Part shown: positions 34,703 through 43,631 of the stretch, in pieces
Layout of the letters: each line of letters starts with the position of its first letter
Numbering within the stretch: the stretch's first letter is position 1
NCBI RefSeq assembly: GCF_001425825.1
Contig: NZ_LMDM01000050.1
Coordinates: 1-64,000, forward strand
Direction: 5' to 3'
Source: Rhizobacter sp. Root1238
Lineage (GTDB): Bacteria; Pseudomonadota; Gammaproteobacteria; Burkholderiales; Burkholderiaceae_C
Length of the DNA: 64,000 nucleotides
The notes under the pieces: generated by a model
What the model was told of the DNA's origin: nothing
Seen by the model: the letters and a program-made list of their open reading frames with translations, nothing else
The model's database searches: none
Program-made: the position numbers and the translations under genes

Positions 34703-35275
34703 TCAGCGAGATCCCAGCGTGCGAGAAGCAGCAACCCGGACTCGCTCGCGGATGACTGCATCGGGGTAGCTCGCCGCATCGACCACCTGCAACGCCCTGG
34801 CCGTGGGAACGGCGCCAGCATCAAGCAGTCGGGCTACTGCCACCTCGTTCTTCATCTCCGTCGCGAACTGGAGCGCTGTCTCACCCGAGGGAGTGCTGTA
34901 GTTCGGCGAAAGACCTTGTTGAAGCAGGTAACTCAGGGCCTCTTCAGAAGAGCCCTTTGGCGATGCCGTCACCAGCATCAAGAGGTCGGCCCCTGAAGGG
35001 CGATGCTTGGCATTCACGTTCGCTCCCCTTGAGACGAGATAGCGCATTGCGTCTGCGTGGCCGCCGATGGCTGCCAGCATCAACGGTGTGTAGCCGGAAG
35101 CGTCTACCGCATCGACCTCTTGTGATGTCGAAAGTTGCTTGAGTATCTCGACCTGGCCTGCTGCCGCGGCCAGGAAGATGCTTGTGCTGGCTGTAACGGG
35201 CTCCTGCCTGCCGCAGCTCGAAAGCAACGGAACTGCAGCCAGAACCACGGCACACCAACGATTCAACACAGACAT
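34703..35275 (-). CDS. Ankyrin-repeat lipoprotein, candidate immunity protein
   Basis: A 190-residue protein with a lipoprotein signal peptide (AAVPLLSSC, Cys21), so it should be anchored in the periplasm. The mature part is made of about four ankyrin-like units: IFLAAAAGQVEILKQL, GYTPLMLAAIGGHADAMRYL with GANVNAKH, then ADLLMLVTASPKGSSEEAL and GETALQFATEMKNEVAVARL with DAGAVPT. It begins 8 bases after the stop of the RHS/amidase gene on the same strand. Ankyrin proteins are known as immunity proteins in polymorphic toxin loci, and the periplasmic location fits a cell-wall-targeting toxin. That role is inferred from context. Codon use and G+C are lower than in flanking core genes, suggesting acquisition with the toxin gene. 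Confidence 0.75.
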   Translation of the reverse strand: MSVLNRWCAVVLAAVPLLSSCGRQEPVTASTSIFLAAAAGQVEILKQLSTSQEVDAVDASGYTPLMLAAIGGHADAMRYLVSRGANVNAKHRPSGADLLMLVTASPKGSSEEALSYLLQQGLSPNYSTPSGETALQFATEMKNEVAVARLLDAGAVPTARALQVVDAASYPDAVIRERVRVAASRTLGSR

Positions 35276-35283
35276 CCTCCGAG

Positions 35284-36225
35284 CTATTTGGTGCAAGCAC
35301 AGCGATAGAAGATCACTTGATCGCGCTCATGCGGTCGAAAGCCCCAAGGCGATCGATCGACATCGTTGGTGTACGAACTTTGCGAGACCGTCTCATTGGA
35401 ACTCACGACGATGCCTACATGGCCACTGTAGCCTTGGCCTCCGAGCATGCGTTGAACCGCGATGTCGCCACGCTGAACGAAGGATCGTGGCACTCGCTCA
35501 TAACCTGGAACAACACCGTTCCACCAATCTTGCGCCAGCCATGGATTTCCATTGGAGGCCAGTCCAGGACCTGCTCCAGAGCGATTCAACATGTCGTCCA
35601 CGAAGATGTTGCACTTGAACCGACCGATGAAATTCCAGGCCGGGTTCGCACGAAATTTCCCCCAGTTCGGACTCCTGATGTTGGCCTCCGCTTGACGGGC
35701 AACCTCGTCTCTCCGCTTGTTGAAAGCAAAGAACGGATGGTTCTCCCAAGGCTGGTCGCGGTACCAGGGGTCAAGTCCGTCCGGATCGACGAGGGCCAGC
35801 GGGTTGCCTTCCACGTAGCTGTATGCCGAGAAGCTTCCGCCAGCCAGCCCGATCGGGTCTGCCTGCACATAGCTGCCTTTCGAGGTGTCGTAGCTGCGGA
35901 AATGGTTGTACCAAGGTCCACTCTCCACACCCGCATACTGCCCCGGGAATCGCAGGTCCTGTATGAAGGTTCCGAGGCCGTCGGGATTCATCTCCGGTGC
36001 CGTCGTGCCGAACGGCGCGGTCGGCCAGCGCCAGCGCTGTGCGCCATTCTGATCAACGGCGATGCGCGGTGCGCTCAGGTGATCCGGTTTGCCGGTCTGG
36101 TCGTATTCGTCCAGCAGTTGGCCGTCCGACACCAGCGGAGGTGGTATGTCGGCGCGGCAAGGGGCCGTGGGCAGAAGCAGGCAGGTCGCAACAGCAATGA
36201 CCCCTGCATGGGTCGTCTTCTTCAT
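35284..36225 (-). CDS. Secreted mini-RHS protein with NlpC/P60-like amidase tip (candidate toxin)
   Basis: A 313-residue protein in three parts. Residues 1-25 are a Sec signal peptide (ending APCRA-D). Residues about 45-150 are the RHS-associated core: PDHLSAPRIAVDQNGAQRWR, then LRFPGQYAGVESG, YNHFRSYDTSKGSYVQADPI and GNPLALVDPDGLDP, which closes the core. Residues about 155-313 are a distinct tip with GRFKCNIFVDDML (Cys205), RGDIAVQ, and YSGHVGIVVS (His269), the Cys/His pair of papain-like NlpC/P60 or CHAP amidases. The usual YD-repeat shell of thousands of residues is missing, so this is an orphan or miniature RHS element. It is followed 8 bases later by an ankyrin lipoprotein. Lower G+C than its neighbours suggests transfer. 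Toxicity is inferred. Confidence 0.8.
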   Translation of the reverse strand: MKKTTHAGVIAVATCLLLPTAPCRADIPPPLVSDGQLLDEYDQTGKPDHLSAPRIAVDQNGAQRWRWPTAPFGTTAPEMNPDGLGTFIQDLRFPGQYAGVESGPWYNHFRSYDTSKGSYVQADPIGLAGGSFSAYSYVEGNPLALVDPDGLDPWYRDQPWENHPFFAFNKRRDEVARQAEANIRSPNWGKFRANPAWNFIGRFKCNIFVDDMLNRSGAGPGLASNGNPWLAQDWWNGVVPGYERVPRSFVQRGDIAVQRMLGGQGYSGHVGIVVSSNETVSQSSYTNDVDRSPWGFRPHERDQVIFYRCACTK

Positions 36226-36442
36226 CGGGTGGATCGCGTGTGGGGTGGTGGATCAGGCCGCGCCATCCACCCTCTCTACGACCAAGGACGACTGCTTTGA
36301 CGACGCGGCCGGCGGATTACACGTGAAGCAGATCGACGTGCCAAGAGGGTCGGCCGCAGATCACGATTTCAAGTACATCTGTATCGACGACGCGGCCACT
36401 GGATGGCCAGTGCGGTCCTACACCTCACGGCCTCTGGACTGA
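36197..36442 (+). CDS. Possible small secreted protein divergent from the RHS gene
   Basis: An 81-codon frame with a hydrophobic start (WVVFFIGWIACGVV) and a polar, cysteine-containing body (TTKDDCFDDAAGGL, FKYICIDDAATGWP). Codon use looks coding, but there is no recognisable family and no clear ribosome binding site. Its first 29 bases overlap the 5' end of the RHS gene on the opposite strand. The rest of the gap between 36226 and 36551 shows no other gene; the promoters for the RHS gene and for the gene at 36552 should lie here. Confidence 0.35.
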   Translation: MTPAWVVFFIGWIACGVVDQAAPSTLSTTKDDCFDDAAGGLHVKQIDVPRGSAADHDFKYICIDDAATGWPVRSYTSRPLD

Positions 36443-36551
36443 CACGCCCGTGCTCCACTGCCCGTCCCACAGCATCGGCCTCGTCCCAGGCACGCGACGC
36501 ATCTCGTGCAGTCCAATGAAGTTCACTTTCACGACAAGAAAGGACTCCACC

Positions 36552-36998
36552 ATGAACAGCCACAAGTCTCTGCTCGCCCCGCTCGCCGCCGCCCTCGCCA
36601 TCGCGTCCGGCACCGCCGCCTGGGCCCAGGACGACCGCGCCCCATTGCCTGCTGCCAAGCAGGCCGGCGACATCACCTACGTGACCGGCGGCGTGGCCTA
36701 TGAAGAGGTGCCGGCGTTCAAGGACGCCAAGCGCGACTACCCGCTCGCGATCGAGATCTACGAGAAGGCCGGCTCGAAGAACCAGTTCACCGCCGACACG
36801 CAGGTCAAGCTGATGGACAGGGAAGGCGACGTCGTGTTCGACGCGCAGGCCGACGGCCCCTACATGCTGGTGAAGGCGCCGCCGGGGCAGTACAAGATGG
36901 AAGCCACGCTGAACGGCAAGACCGTCACGAAACAGGTCACCGTGAATGCGCGCGGCACCGCCAACCCGGTGGTGGTGTTCCCACAGGGCACCGACTGA
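36552..36998 (+). CDS. Periplasmic carboxypeptidase-regulatory-like domain protein
   Basis: A 148-residue secreted protein. The signal peptide (LAPLAAALAIASGTAAWAQ) ends at residue 26. The mature protein begins with GDITYVTGGVAYEEVPAFKD and has a C-terminal beta-sandwich-like region (VKLMDREGDVVFDAQADGPY, LVKAPPGQYKMEATLNGKTV) similar to carboxypeptidase-regulatory/DUF4198-like folds. Function unknown. It appears monocistronic, G+C-rich and native in codon use, in contrast to the preceding cassette. Confidence 0.7.
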   Translation: MNSHKSLLAPLAAALAIASGTAAWAQDDRAPLPAAKQAGDITYVTGGVAYEEVPAFKDAKRDYPLAIEIYEKAGSKNQFTADTQVKLMDREGDVVFDAQADGPYMLVKAPPGQYKMEATLNGKTVTKQVTVNARGTANPVVVFPQGTD

Positions 36999-37010
36999 CC
37001 CCCGTGCCGC

Positions 37011-37463
37011 TCACTGCGCCGACGGATCCGTCATCAGCGCGGTGTAGCGGCGCTGCATTTCCTCGTGCGTGAGCTGCTCGATGCTGTGCCCGATCAGCCA
37101 CTCGTGGCCGAACGGGTCACGCAGCTTGCAGCTGCGTTCGCCATAGAACTGGTCGGTCGGCGGCATCAGCACGGTGGCGCCGGCCGCCACCGCCTGGGCG
37201 AGCACGACGTCGGCGTTGTCGACGTGCAGGTGGACGCTGGCATAGCTGGTGCTGCCGCCGACCGGCGGTGCCTCGATGCCGTATTCGGGAAACGCGTCCG
37301 ACAGCATCAGCACCGAAGGACCGAGTTGCATCTCGGCGTGGCCGATGCGCCCCGAGGGTTCCGTCAACCGAAACACTTCCTTCGCGCCGAAGGCCTGCGC
37401 GTAGAACGTCATCGCGGCGGCGGTGTCGCGCACGCGCAGGTAGGCAAAGACTTCATGGATCAT
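37011..37463 (-). CDS. VOC superfamily (glyoxalase/PhnB-like) protein
   Basis: A 150-residue protein of the vicinal oxygen chelate fold, with the two beta-alpha-beta-beta-beta units: AYLRVRDTAAAMTFYAQAFG at the start, LTEPSGRIGHAEMQLGPSVL, SVHLHVDNADVVLAQAVAAG and CKLRDPFGHEWLIGHSIEQL. It follows the kyn genes on the same strand with a 23-bp gap after kynA, so it may be co-transcribed. Substrate unknown; PhnB-like proteins often lack assigned functions. Confidence 0.82.
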   Translation of the reverse strand: MIHEVFAYLRVRDTAAAMTFYAQAFGAKEVFRLTEPSGRIGHAEMQLGPSVLMLSDAFPEYGIEAPPVGGSTSYASVHLHVDNADVVLAQAVAAGATVLMPPTDQFYGERSCKLRDPFGHEWLIGHSIEQLTHEEMQRRYTALMTDPSAQ

Positions 37464-37486
37464 GATGGGGTCTCCTCGGCATCGGG

Positions 37487-38365
37487 CTACAGATTCGTGC
37501 GCAACCGCCAGATCTCGGGGAACAGCACCACGTCGAGCATCTTGCGCAGGTAGCCGACGCCGCTGGTGCCGCCGGTGCCGCGCTTGAAGCCGATCACCCG
37601 CTCCACCGTCGTCACATGGCGGAAGCGCCACAGCCGGAACGCATCCTCCAGGTCGGTCAGTTCCTCGCCGAGCTGGTACAGGTCCCAATGCTGCTGCGGC
37701 GCCCGGTAGGCCACCAGCCAGGCCTGCTCGACACCGTCGTCGGCCACGTAGGGCTGCGACCAGTCGCGCTCCACATGCGAGGCCGGCACCGGCAAGCCGC
37801 GCCGCGCCAGCAGCCGCAGCGCCTCGTCGTACAGCGACGGCGCGCGGTACGCCGCCTCGACGCGCACCAGCACCTCCGGCGTGTGCGCATGCGGCTTCAG
37901 CATCGCGGCGTTCTTGTTGCCCAGCATGAACTCGATGCAGCGGTACTGCCAGCTCTGGAAGCCGCTGCTGTTGCTCAGGTAGGGCCGGATCGCCGAGTAC
38001 TCCGGCGGCGTCATCGTCGCGAGCACGTCCCAGGCGTGCACCAGCTGCTCCATGATGCGGCTCACCCGCGCCAGCATCTTGAACGCGGTGCCGAGGTCGT
38101 CGTTCGCGACGCGCTGCACCGCGGCCCCCAGTTCGTGCAGCATCAGCTTCATCCACAGCTCGCTGGTCTGGTGCTGCACGATGAACAGCATCTCGTTGTG
38201 CTCGGGCGACAGCGGGTGCTGCGCGTTCAAGACCTCGTCGAGGTGCAGGTAGTCGCCATAACTCATGTCGCGCGAGAAATCGAGCTGCGCCCCTTCCTCG
38301 CGGACGATGCGCTCGCCGGCGCCGCCATCGGTCGAGTCGCCGGAGTCGTGGTGCGGACAGCTCAT
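37487..38365 (-). CDS. kynA: Tryptophan 2,3-dioxygenase
   Basis: A 292-residue haem dioxygenase that converts L-tryptophan to N-formylkynurenine. Key features are [20 protein letters not shown], His65 in [11 protein letters not shown] (active-site base position in the family), [15 protein letters not shown] (substrate-carboxylate Arg), and His250 in [20 protein letters not shown], the proximal haem ligand. I use the ATG at 38365, which overlaps the kynU stop by four bases; the frame continues 13 codons upstream without family similarity. Third gene of kynB-kynU-kynA. Confidence 0.97.
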   Translation of the reverse strand: MSCPHHDSGDSTDGGAGERIVREEGAQLDFSRDMSYGDYLHLDEVLNAQHPLSPEHNEMLFIVQHQTSELWMKLMLHELGAAVQRVANDDLGTAFKMLARVSRIMEQLVHAWDVLATMTPPEYSAIRPYLSNSSGFQSWQYRCIEFMLGNKNAAMLKPHAHTPEVLVRVEAAYRAPSLYDEALRLLARRGLPVPASHVERDWSQPYVADDGVEQAWLVAYRAPQQHWDLYQLGEELTDLEDAFRLWRFRHVTTVERVIGFKRGTGGTSGVGYLRKMLDVVLFPEIWRLRTNL

Positions 38366-39648
38366 GTCACCGCCGCGCGCTGGTTGAAGCGCGCCTGTTG
38401 CCACTCACCCGTCTGCAGCACCTGCACCAGGTGTTCGACCGCGTCCCACACGTCGATGAACCGCGTGTACAGCGGCGTGAAGCCGAAGCGCAGGATGTCG
38501 GGCGCGCGGAAGTCGCCGATCACACCGCGCGCGATCAGCGCCTGCATGATCGCGTAGCCGCCGTCGGCGCGCGCGAAGCTCGCCTGGCTGCCGCGCTGTG
38601 CGGCATCGCGCGGTGTCTGCAGCGCGAGGCCGTGGCCGGCGCAGCGCGCCTCCACCAGCGCGATGAACAGCTCGCTCAGTGCGATCGACTTGCGGCGCAG
38701 CGCCGGCTGGCCGCCGTGCGCCTCGGCCGCGAGCATCGTGTCGACGCCGCATTCCAGCGCGGCCAGCGACAGCACCGGCGGCGTGCCGCAGATGAACCGG
38801 TGGATGCCGGCCGCCGGGTGGTAGTCGGGCGTGAACATGAACGGCGCCGCATGGCCGAGCCAGCCCGACAGCGGCTGCCACAGCTGCTCGGCGTCCATGC
38901 GGGCGGCGATCATCGGGTGCATCCAGACGAAGGCCGGCGCTCCCGGGCCGCCGTTCAGGTACTTGTAGCCGCAGCCGACCGCAAAGTCGGCCGCGCCGGC
39001 GCGCGGACCGCTGCCCTTCAGGTTCACCGGCACCGCGCCGGCCGAATGCGCCAGGTCCCAGACCACCAGCGCGCCGGCGGCATGCACCGCGAGGTTGGTC
39101 TCTTCCATGCGATGCATGCGGCCGGTGCGGTAGTTCACATGCGTCAGCATCAGCACCGCGAGGCGGTCGTCGATCAGCGCCGGGATGTCGTCGGCGTCGG
39201 CCAGCACCAGCTCGAAGCCGCGCTGCCGCGCCAGGCTTTCGGCGATGTACAGGTCGGTCGGGAAGTTGAAGCGCTCCGAGACGATGCGCTTGCGCCCCGG
39301 CGTGTCGCGCTGCGCCAGGTCGAGTGCGGCCGACAGCGCCTTGAACAGGTTCACCGAGGTCGAGTCGGCGACGATCAGCTCGCCAGGCCCGGCGCCCAGC
39401 AGCAACGCGATCTTGTCGCCGATGCGCTGCGGCAGGTCGATCCAGCCGGCGGTGTTCCAGCTCTTGATCAGGTCGCGGCCCCATTCGGCGGCGGCCACCT
39501 GCTGCACGCGTGCCGCGGTGGCGCGCGGCAACGCGCCGAGCGAATTGCCGTCGAGGTAGATCGTGCCGTCGGGCAGGTCGAACAGCTCGCGCAGCGGTGC
39601 GAGTTCGTCGCGGGCGTCGAGCCCGAGGCAATCTTGTCGTGTCGTCAT
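38362..39648 (-). CDS. kynU: Kynureninase
   Basis: A 428-residue PLP enzyme that splits kynurenine into anthranilate and alanine. The fold-type I features are clear: [11 protein letters not shown] near residue 31, [11 protein letters not shown] near 95, [14 protein letters not shown] near 197 and the PLP-lysine motif [14 protein letters not shown] with Lys229. The C-terminal [20 protein letters not shown] is typical. It begins 11 bases downstream of kynB and overlaps kynA by four bases, so the enzymes are made together. Anthranilate produced here is the substrate of the divergent CoA-dependent operon. Confidence 0.97.
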   Translation of the reverse strand: MTTRQDCLGLDARDELAPLRELFDLPDGTIYLDGNSLGALPRATAARVQQVAAAEWGRDLIKSWNTAGWIDLPQRIGDKIALLLGAGPGELIVADSTSVNLFKALSAALDLAQRDTPGRKRIVSERFNFPTDLYIAESLARQRGFELVLADADDIPALIDDRLAVLMLTHVNYRTGRMHRMEETNLAVHAAGALVVWDLAHSAGAVPVNLKGSGPRAGAADFAVGCGYKYLNGGPGAPAFVWMHPMIAARMDAEQLWQPLSGWLGHAAPFMFTPDYHPAAGIHRFICGTPPVLSLAALECGVDTMLAAEAHGGQPALRRKSIALSELFIALVEARCAGHGLALQTPRDAAQRGSQASFARADGGYAIMQALIARGVIGDFRAPDILRFGFTPLYTRFIDVWDAVEHLVQVLQTGEWQQARFNQRAAVT

Positions 39649-39659
39649 CGAAGGGTCTT

Positions 39660-40283
39660 TCAGAGTTCGCGCAGCACCGCGCGGACGGGAGAAGCACAGG
39701 CCAGCATCAGCTTCAGCGGCAGAGCGATCAGCTCGTAGTCGCCGGCCGGCACGTCGTCGAGCACCAGGTTCTCGAGCACGCGCAGGTCGAGCGCCAGCAG
39801 CTGGTGGTGGCTGTCCAGCGTCTTGCTGTCGGCCGGGTCGACCGACTGGCTGTCGATGCCCACCAGCCGCACGCCGCGGTCGGCCAGCCAGCCGATGGTC
39901 TCGGGCGCGAACGAGGTGAACTCCGGCGACCAGGCGGTCGGCGCCTTCAGCACGCTGCGCACCAGCACGCGCGGCGGCAGGTCGGCAGAGAACGGGGCCA
40001 GGTGTTCCGGCCGCACCAGCGCGCCGATGCCGATCGCGTGGATCACGCGGCAGCGGCCCAGGTACGGCGCCAGGTCGACCGCGCCGATCGCCGGCGCGCC
40101 GTCGCCGTAGTGCAGCGGCGCATCGGCATGCGCGCCGATGTGCGGCGACATCGTGATCGCGCTCAGGTTGACCGGACAGCCCGGGCCGATGCGCGCGGTC
40201 CAGGCCTGCGAATACGCCTCGTCGCCGGGGAACAGCGGCGAGTCGGGCGCGATGGGGGGGGAGATGTCCCAGAGCTTTTTCAC
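39660..40283 (-). CDS. kynB: Kynurenine formamidase
   Basis: A 207-residue metal-dependent cyclase-fold hydrolase that removes the formyl group from N-formylkynurenine. The zinc site HIGAHADAP (His48, His52, Asp54) and the start [20 protein letters not shown] are characteristic of KynB, as is [20 protein letters not shown] further on. First gene of the kynBUA unit; its start is separated by about 150 bp from the divergent 2-aminobenzoyl-CoA operon, which suggests shared control. Confidence 0.96.
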   Translation of the reverse strand: MKKLWDISPPIAPDSPLFPGDEAYSQAWTARIGPGCPVNLSAITMSPHIGAHADAPLHYGDGAPAIGAVDLAPYLGRCRVIHAIGIGALVRPEHLAPFSADLPPRVLVRSVLKAPTAWSPEFTSFAPETIGWLADRGVRLVGIDSQSVDPADSKTLDSHHQLLALDLRVLENLVLDDVPAGDYELIALPLKLMLACASPVRAVLREL

Positions 40284-40356
40284 GGCCGGAACAGTAGCAC
40301 CGCCGCCGGCCCCGTGGTGTCGGTAATTTCAGACAGCCCGTCACTGCCCGCAGATA

Positions 40357-40377
40357 CTTGACACCTGAAATATCAAG
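40357..40377. promoter_or_regulatory. Inverted repeat, candidate MarR operator
   Basis: The half-sites CTTGA and TCAAG are separated by 11 bases and cover the -35 box and much of the spacer of the promoter at 40358-40386. A MarR-type regulator is encoded four genes' distance inside the operon, so autoregulation here is plausible. Inference from position only. Confidence 0.4.
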
Positions 40378-40386
40378 GTCTAAATT
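40358..40386 (+). promoter_or_regulatory. Sigma-70 promoter of the 2-aminobenzoyl-CoA operon
   Basis: A perfect -35 TTGACA (40358-40363) is followed, after a 17-bp spacer, by TAAATT (40381-40386, four of six matches). It lies about 50 bases upstream of the first gene, in a locally A/T-rich stretch. Confidence 0.7.
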
Positions 40387-40434
40387 GCGCCAGCGCGGCG
40401 ATCCCCGCCGCGGCACTCCGGAGCTCACACGACC

Positions 40435-42789
40435 ATGCGCATCGCCTGCATCGGCGGCGGCCCGGCGGGCCTGTACTTCGCGTTGCTGATGAAGAAGCAG
40501 GACCCGTCGCACGAGGTCACCGTGATCGAGCGCAACCGCGCCGACGACACCTTCGGCTGGGGCGTCGTGTTCTCCGACCAGACGCTGGGCGCGGTGCAGC
40601 GCACCGACCCGAAAAGCGCCGCGCAGATCCTCGACGCCTTCAACCACTGGGACGACATCGAGGTGCATTTCAAGGGCGAGCTGATCCGCTCGTCCGGCCA
40701 CGGCTTCTGCGGCATCGGCCGGCGCAAGCTGCTGAACATCCTGCAGGACCGCTGCACCGCAGAAGGGGTGCAGCTGCGCTTCGAGACCGAGTGCGCCGAC
40801 GACACCGCGCTCGACGCCGACCTGGTGATCGCCTGCGACGGCCTGAACAGCCGCATCCGCAGCCGCTACGCCGCCACCTACGAGCCCGATGTCGACACCC
40901 GGCTGTGCCGCTTCGTGTGGCTCGGCACGCACAAGCGCTTCGATGCGTTCACGTTCGCGTTCGAGCGCACCGAATGGGGCTGGTTCCAGGTGCATGCCTA
41001 CCGCTTCGATGCGGACACCTCCACCTTCATCGTCGAGGCGCCCGAGCCGGTGTGGCGCGCCGCGGGCCTGGCCGACATGGGCAAGGAAGAGAGCATCGCG
41101 TTCTGCGAGAAGCTGTTCGCGAAGCTGCTGGACGGCCAGCCGCTGATGTCGAATGCGGCTCACCTGCGCGGCTCGGCGCAGTGGATCCGCTTTCCGCGCG
41201 TGGTCTGCAAGCGCTGGGTTCACCACAACGGCCGCGCGCCGGTCGTGCTGATGGGCGATGCGGCGCACACCGCGCATTTCTCGATCGGCTCGGGCACCAA
41301 GCTCGCGCTCGAGGATGCGATCGACCTGGCGGCCGCGATCGCCGCGCACCCGGGCGTGCTCGACCAGGCGCTGTCGGCCTACGAGGCGCAGCGCAGCATC
41401 GAGGTGCTGAAGATCCAGAACGCGGCGCGCAACTCGACCGAATGGTTCGAGAACGTCGAGCGCCATGCGCGGCTCGATGCACCGCAGTTCGCCTATTCGC
41501 TGCTGACGCGTTCGCAGCGCATCTCGCACGAGAACCTGCGGCTGCGCGATGCGGCCTACGTCGGCGGCTACGAGCAATGGCTGGCCGCGCGGGCCGGGCT
41601 GGACGGCACGCACGCGGTGCCGCCGATGTTCACGCCGTTCACGCTGCGCGGCGTGACGCTGAAGAACCGCGTCGTGGTCTCGCCGATGGCGCAGTACAGC
41701 GCGGTCGACGGCGTGCCGGGCGACCACCACCTGGTGCACCTGGGCGCACGCGCGCTGGGCGGCGCCGGCCTGGTGTTCGCCGAGATGACCTGCACCTCGC
41801 CCGATGCGCGCATCACGCCGGGCTGCCCCGGGCTGTACACCGATGCGCAGATGCTGGCCTGGAAGCGCATCGTCGATTTCGTGCACCAGGGCAGCAGCGC
41901 GAAGATCGCGATGCAGCTCGGCCATGCCGGCGCGAAGGGTTCGACCCGCGCGCCGTGGGATGGCGAAGATCTGCCGCTGCACGACGGCAACTGGCCGCTG
42001 CTGTCGGCCTCGCCGCAGCAGTACCTCGATGGCGTCAGCGCCTGGTCGCGGGCGATGACGCGCGACGACATGGACCGCGTCACCGCCGATTTCGTCGCCG
42101 CGACGAAGCGCGCCGCGCAGGCCGGCTTCGACTGGCTCGAACTGCATTGCGCGCACGGCTACCTGCTGTCTTCGTTCCTGTCGCCGCTGACCAACCTGCG
42201 CACCGATGTCTACGGCGGCGAGCTGGCGAACCGGCTGCGCTATCCGCTGGAGGTGCTGGCGGCGATGCGCGCCGCGTGGCCGGCGGACAAGCCGCTGTCG
42301 GTGCGCATCTCGGCGCACGACTGGGTGCCGGGCGGCACGACGCCGGACGACGCGGTGGCCATCGCGCGGGCCTTCAAGGCGGCGGGTGCCGACCTGGTCG
42401 ACGTGTCGTCGGGGCAGGTCAGCCCGCAGCAGCGGCCGGTGTACGGGCGCATGTACCAGACGCCGTTCGCCGAGGCGATCCGCAACGAGGCCGGCATCGC
42501 GACGATGGCGGTCGGCGCGATCTTCGAGGCCGACCATGTGAACGGCATCATCGCGGCCGGCCGCGCCGACCTGTGCGCGATCGCGCGGCCGCACCTGGCG
42601 AACCCGGCGTGGACGCTGCTGGAGGCCGCGAAGATCGGCCACGTCAACGGCGTCGGTGCGGACTGGCCGCGGCAGTACCGGCCGGGCAAGTCGCAGCTGG
42701 AACGCAACCTGGAGCGCGAGCGCGCGATGGCGGCGCAGACGGCGGGGCTGTCGGCGCAAGAGCAGGCGAACCTGGCGCAGGGGGTGTGA
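40435..42789 (+). CDS. abmA: 2-aminobenzoyl-CoA monooxygenase/reductase (FAD hydroxylase fused to OYE-type reductase)
   Basis: A 784-residue two-domain flavoprotein. Residues 1-about 390 are a class A FAD monooxygenase: [20 protein letters not shown] at the N-terminus and [20 protein letters not shown] with [13 protein letters not shown] near 270-300. Residues about 398-784 are an Old Yellow Enzyme-type FMN reductase: [54 protein letters not shown] and [19 protein letters not shown]. This architecture is that of Azoarcus evansii 2-aminobenzoyl-CoA monooxygenase/reductase, which hydroxylates and then dearomatises anthraniloyl-CoA. Databases also label relatives salicylyl-CoA 5-hydroxylase. Neighbouring kynureninase and 2-aminobenzoate-CoA ligase genes favour the anthraniloyl-CoA substrate. 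Confidence 0.92.
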   Translation: MRIACIGGGPAGLYFALLMKKQDPSHEVTVIERNRADDTFGWGVVFSDQTLGAVQRTDPKSAAQILDAFNHWDDIEVHFKGELIRSSGHGFCGIGRRKLLNILQDRCTAEGVQLRFETECADDTALDADLVIACDGLNSRIRSRYAATYEPDVDTRLCRFVWLGTHKRFDAFTFAFERTEWGWFQVHAYRFDADTSTFIVEAPEPVWRAAGLADMGKEESIAFCEKLFAKLLDGQPLMSNAAHLRGSAQWIRFPRVVCKRWVHHNGRAPVVLMGDAAHTAHFSIGSGTKLALEDAIDLAAAIAAHPGVLDQALSAYEAQRSIEVLKIQNAARNSTEWFENVERHARLDAPQFAYSLLTRSQRISHENLRLRDAAYVGGYEQWLAARAGLDGTHAVPPMFTPFTLRGVTLKNRVVVSPMAQYSAVDGVPGDHHLVHLGARALGGAGLVFAEMTCTSPDARITPGCPGLYTDAQMLAWKRIVDFVHQGSSAKIAMQLGHAGAKGSTRAPWDGEDLPLHDGNWPLLSASPQQYLDGVSAWSRAMTRDDMDRVTADFVAATKRAAQAGFDWLELHCAHGYLLSSFLSPLTNLRTDVYGGELANRLRYPLEVLAAMRAAWPADKPLSVRISAHDWVPGGTTPDDAVAIARAFKAAGADLVDVSSGQVSPQQRPVYGRMYQTPFAEAIRNEAGIATMAVGAIFEADHVNGIIAAGRADLCAIARPHLANPAWTLLEAAKIGHVNGVGADWPRQYRPGKSQLERNLERERAMAAQTAGLSAQEQANLAQGV

Positions 42790-42794
42790 GCGCG

Positions 42795-43631
42795 ATGAAC
42801 GGGTTGCATGCGGTGGTGACGGGCGGTGGCAGCGGGATCGGCGAGGCGATTGCGACGACGTTGTGGCGCGAGGGCGCGAGCGTCACGCTGATGGGGCGCA
42901 GCGAGGCCCGCTTGCTGCAGGCACGGGAGCGCTTGGCGGGCAGGGCTTCGACAGGCTCAGCCCGACCCTTCGACAAGCTCAGGGCGAACGGGGGAGGATC
43001 CGTTCGGGCTGAGCTTGTCGAAGCCCTGCCCGCGATTCACGTGCGCTCCGTCGACATCACCGACCCGGCGAGCGTCGAACGCGCCTTCCAATCCGTCGGC
43101 CCCATCGACCTGCTGATCAACAACGCCGGCCAGGTCGAGAGCCAGCCGTTCGCCCGCACCTCGCTCGACCAATGGAACCGCCTGCTGCAGGTCAACCTGA
43201 CCGGCAGCTTCCTGTGCACGCAGCAGGTGCTGCCCGGCATGACCGAACGCGGCTTCGGCCGCATCGTCAACATCGCGAGCACCGCGGCGCTGAAGGGCTA
43301 TGCCTACGTCGCCGCGTACTGCGCGGCCAAGCACGGCGTGCTCGGGCTCACCCGCGCGCTCGCGCTCGAAGTCGCGCGCAAGGGCATCACCGTCAACGCC
43401 GTCTGCCCCGGCTACACCGACACCGACATCGTCGCCCGCGCGGTCGCGCAGATCGCCGGCAAGACGCAGCGCAGCGCCGACGAAGCGCGCGATGCACTCG
43501 CCGCCGCGAACCCGCAAGGCCGCCTGGTGCAGCCCGACGAGGTCGCGCAGGCGGTGCTGTGGCTGTGCCGCCGCGAATCGTCCAGCATCACCGGCCAGGC
43601 GATCGCGGTGGCCGGCGGGGAGGTGATGTGA
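42795..43631 (+). CDS. SDR family oxidoreductase with in-frame repeat insertion
   Basis: A 278-residue short-chain dehydrogenase/reductase of the 2-aminobenzoyl-CoA operon. The NAD(P) motif [10 protein letters not shown] (9-18), NNAG (109-112), Ser162, Tyr175 and Lys179 ([11 protein letters not shown]) are intact, as is the C-terminal [16 protein letters not shown]. It probably oxidises or reduces a hydroxyacyl/cyclohexanoyl-CoA intermediate after ring reduction. Residues about 49-80 are not SDR sequence: they are the translation of a palindromic repeat (42938-43031) inserted in frame in the loop between the second strand and helix region and the VDITD motif. The gene starts 5 bases after the upstream stop. 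Confidence 0.88.
   Translation: MNGLHAVVTGGGSGIGEAIATTLWREGASVTLMGRSEARLLQARERLAGRASTGSARPFDKLRANGGGSVRAELVEALPAIHVRSVDITDPASVERAFQSVGPIDLLINNAGQVESQPFARTSLDQWNRLLQVNLTGSFLCTQQVLPGMTERGFGRIVNIASTAALKGYAYVAAYCAAKHGVLGLTRALALEVARKGITVNAVCPGYTDTDIVARAVAQIAGKTQRSADEARDALAAANPQGRLVQPDEVAQAVLWLCRRESSSITGQAIAVAGGEVM
42938..43031. repeat. REP-like palindromic element inside the SDR coding sequence
   Basis: Outer arms of 28 bases (42938-42965 and 43004-43031) match as an inverted repeat at 27 of 28 positions. Inside are further copies of the same unit: ttcgacaggctcagccc at 42947, ttcgacaagctcaggg at 42969 and its reverse, gggctgagcttgtcgaa, at 43006. The unit belongs to the widely dispersed cttcgacaagctcag repeat type known from many beta- and gammaproteobacterial genomes. 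It contains no stop codon in the gene's frame. Confidence 0.85.

Noticed and set aside
38362-42759. A long minus-strand frame joined to kynU
   Set aside because: Only the part from 39648 downward is kynureninase; the rest is the shadow of kynB and the 2-aminobenzoyl-CoA monooxygenase gene.
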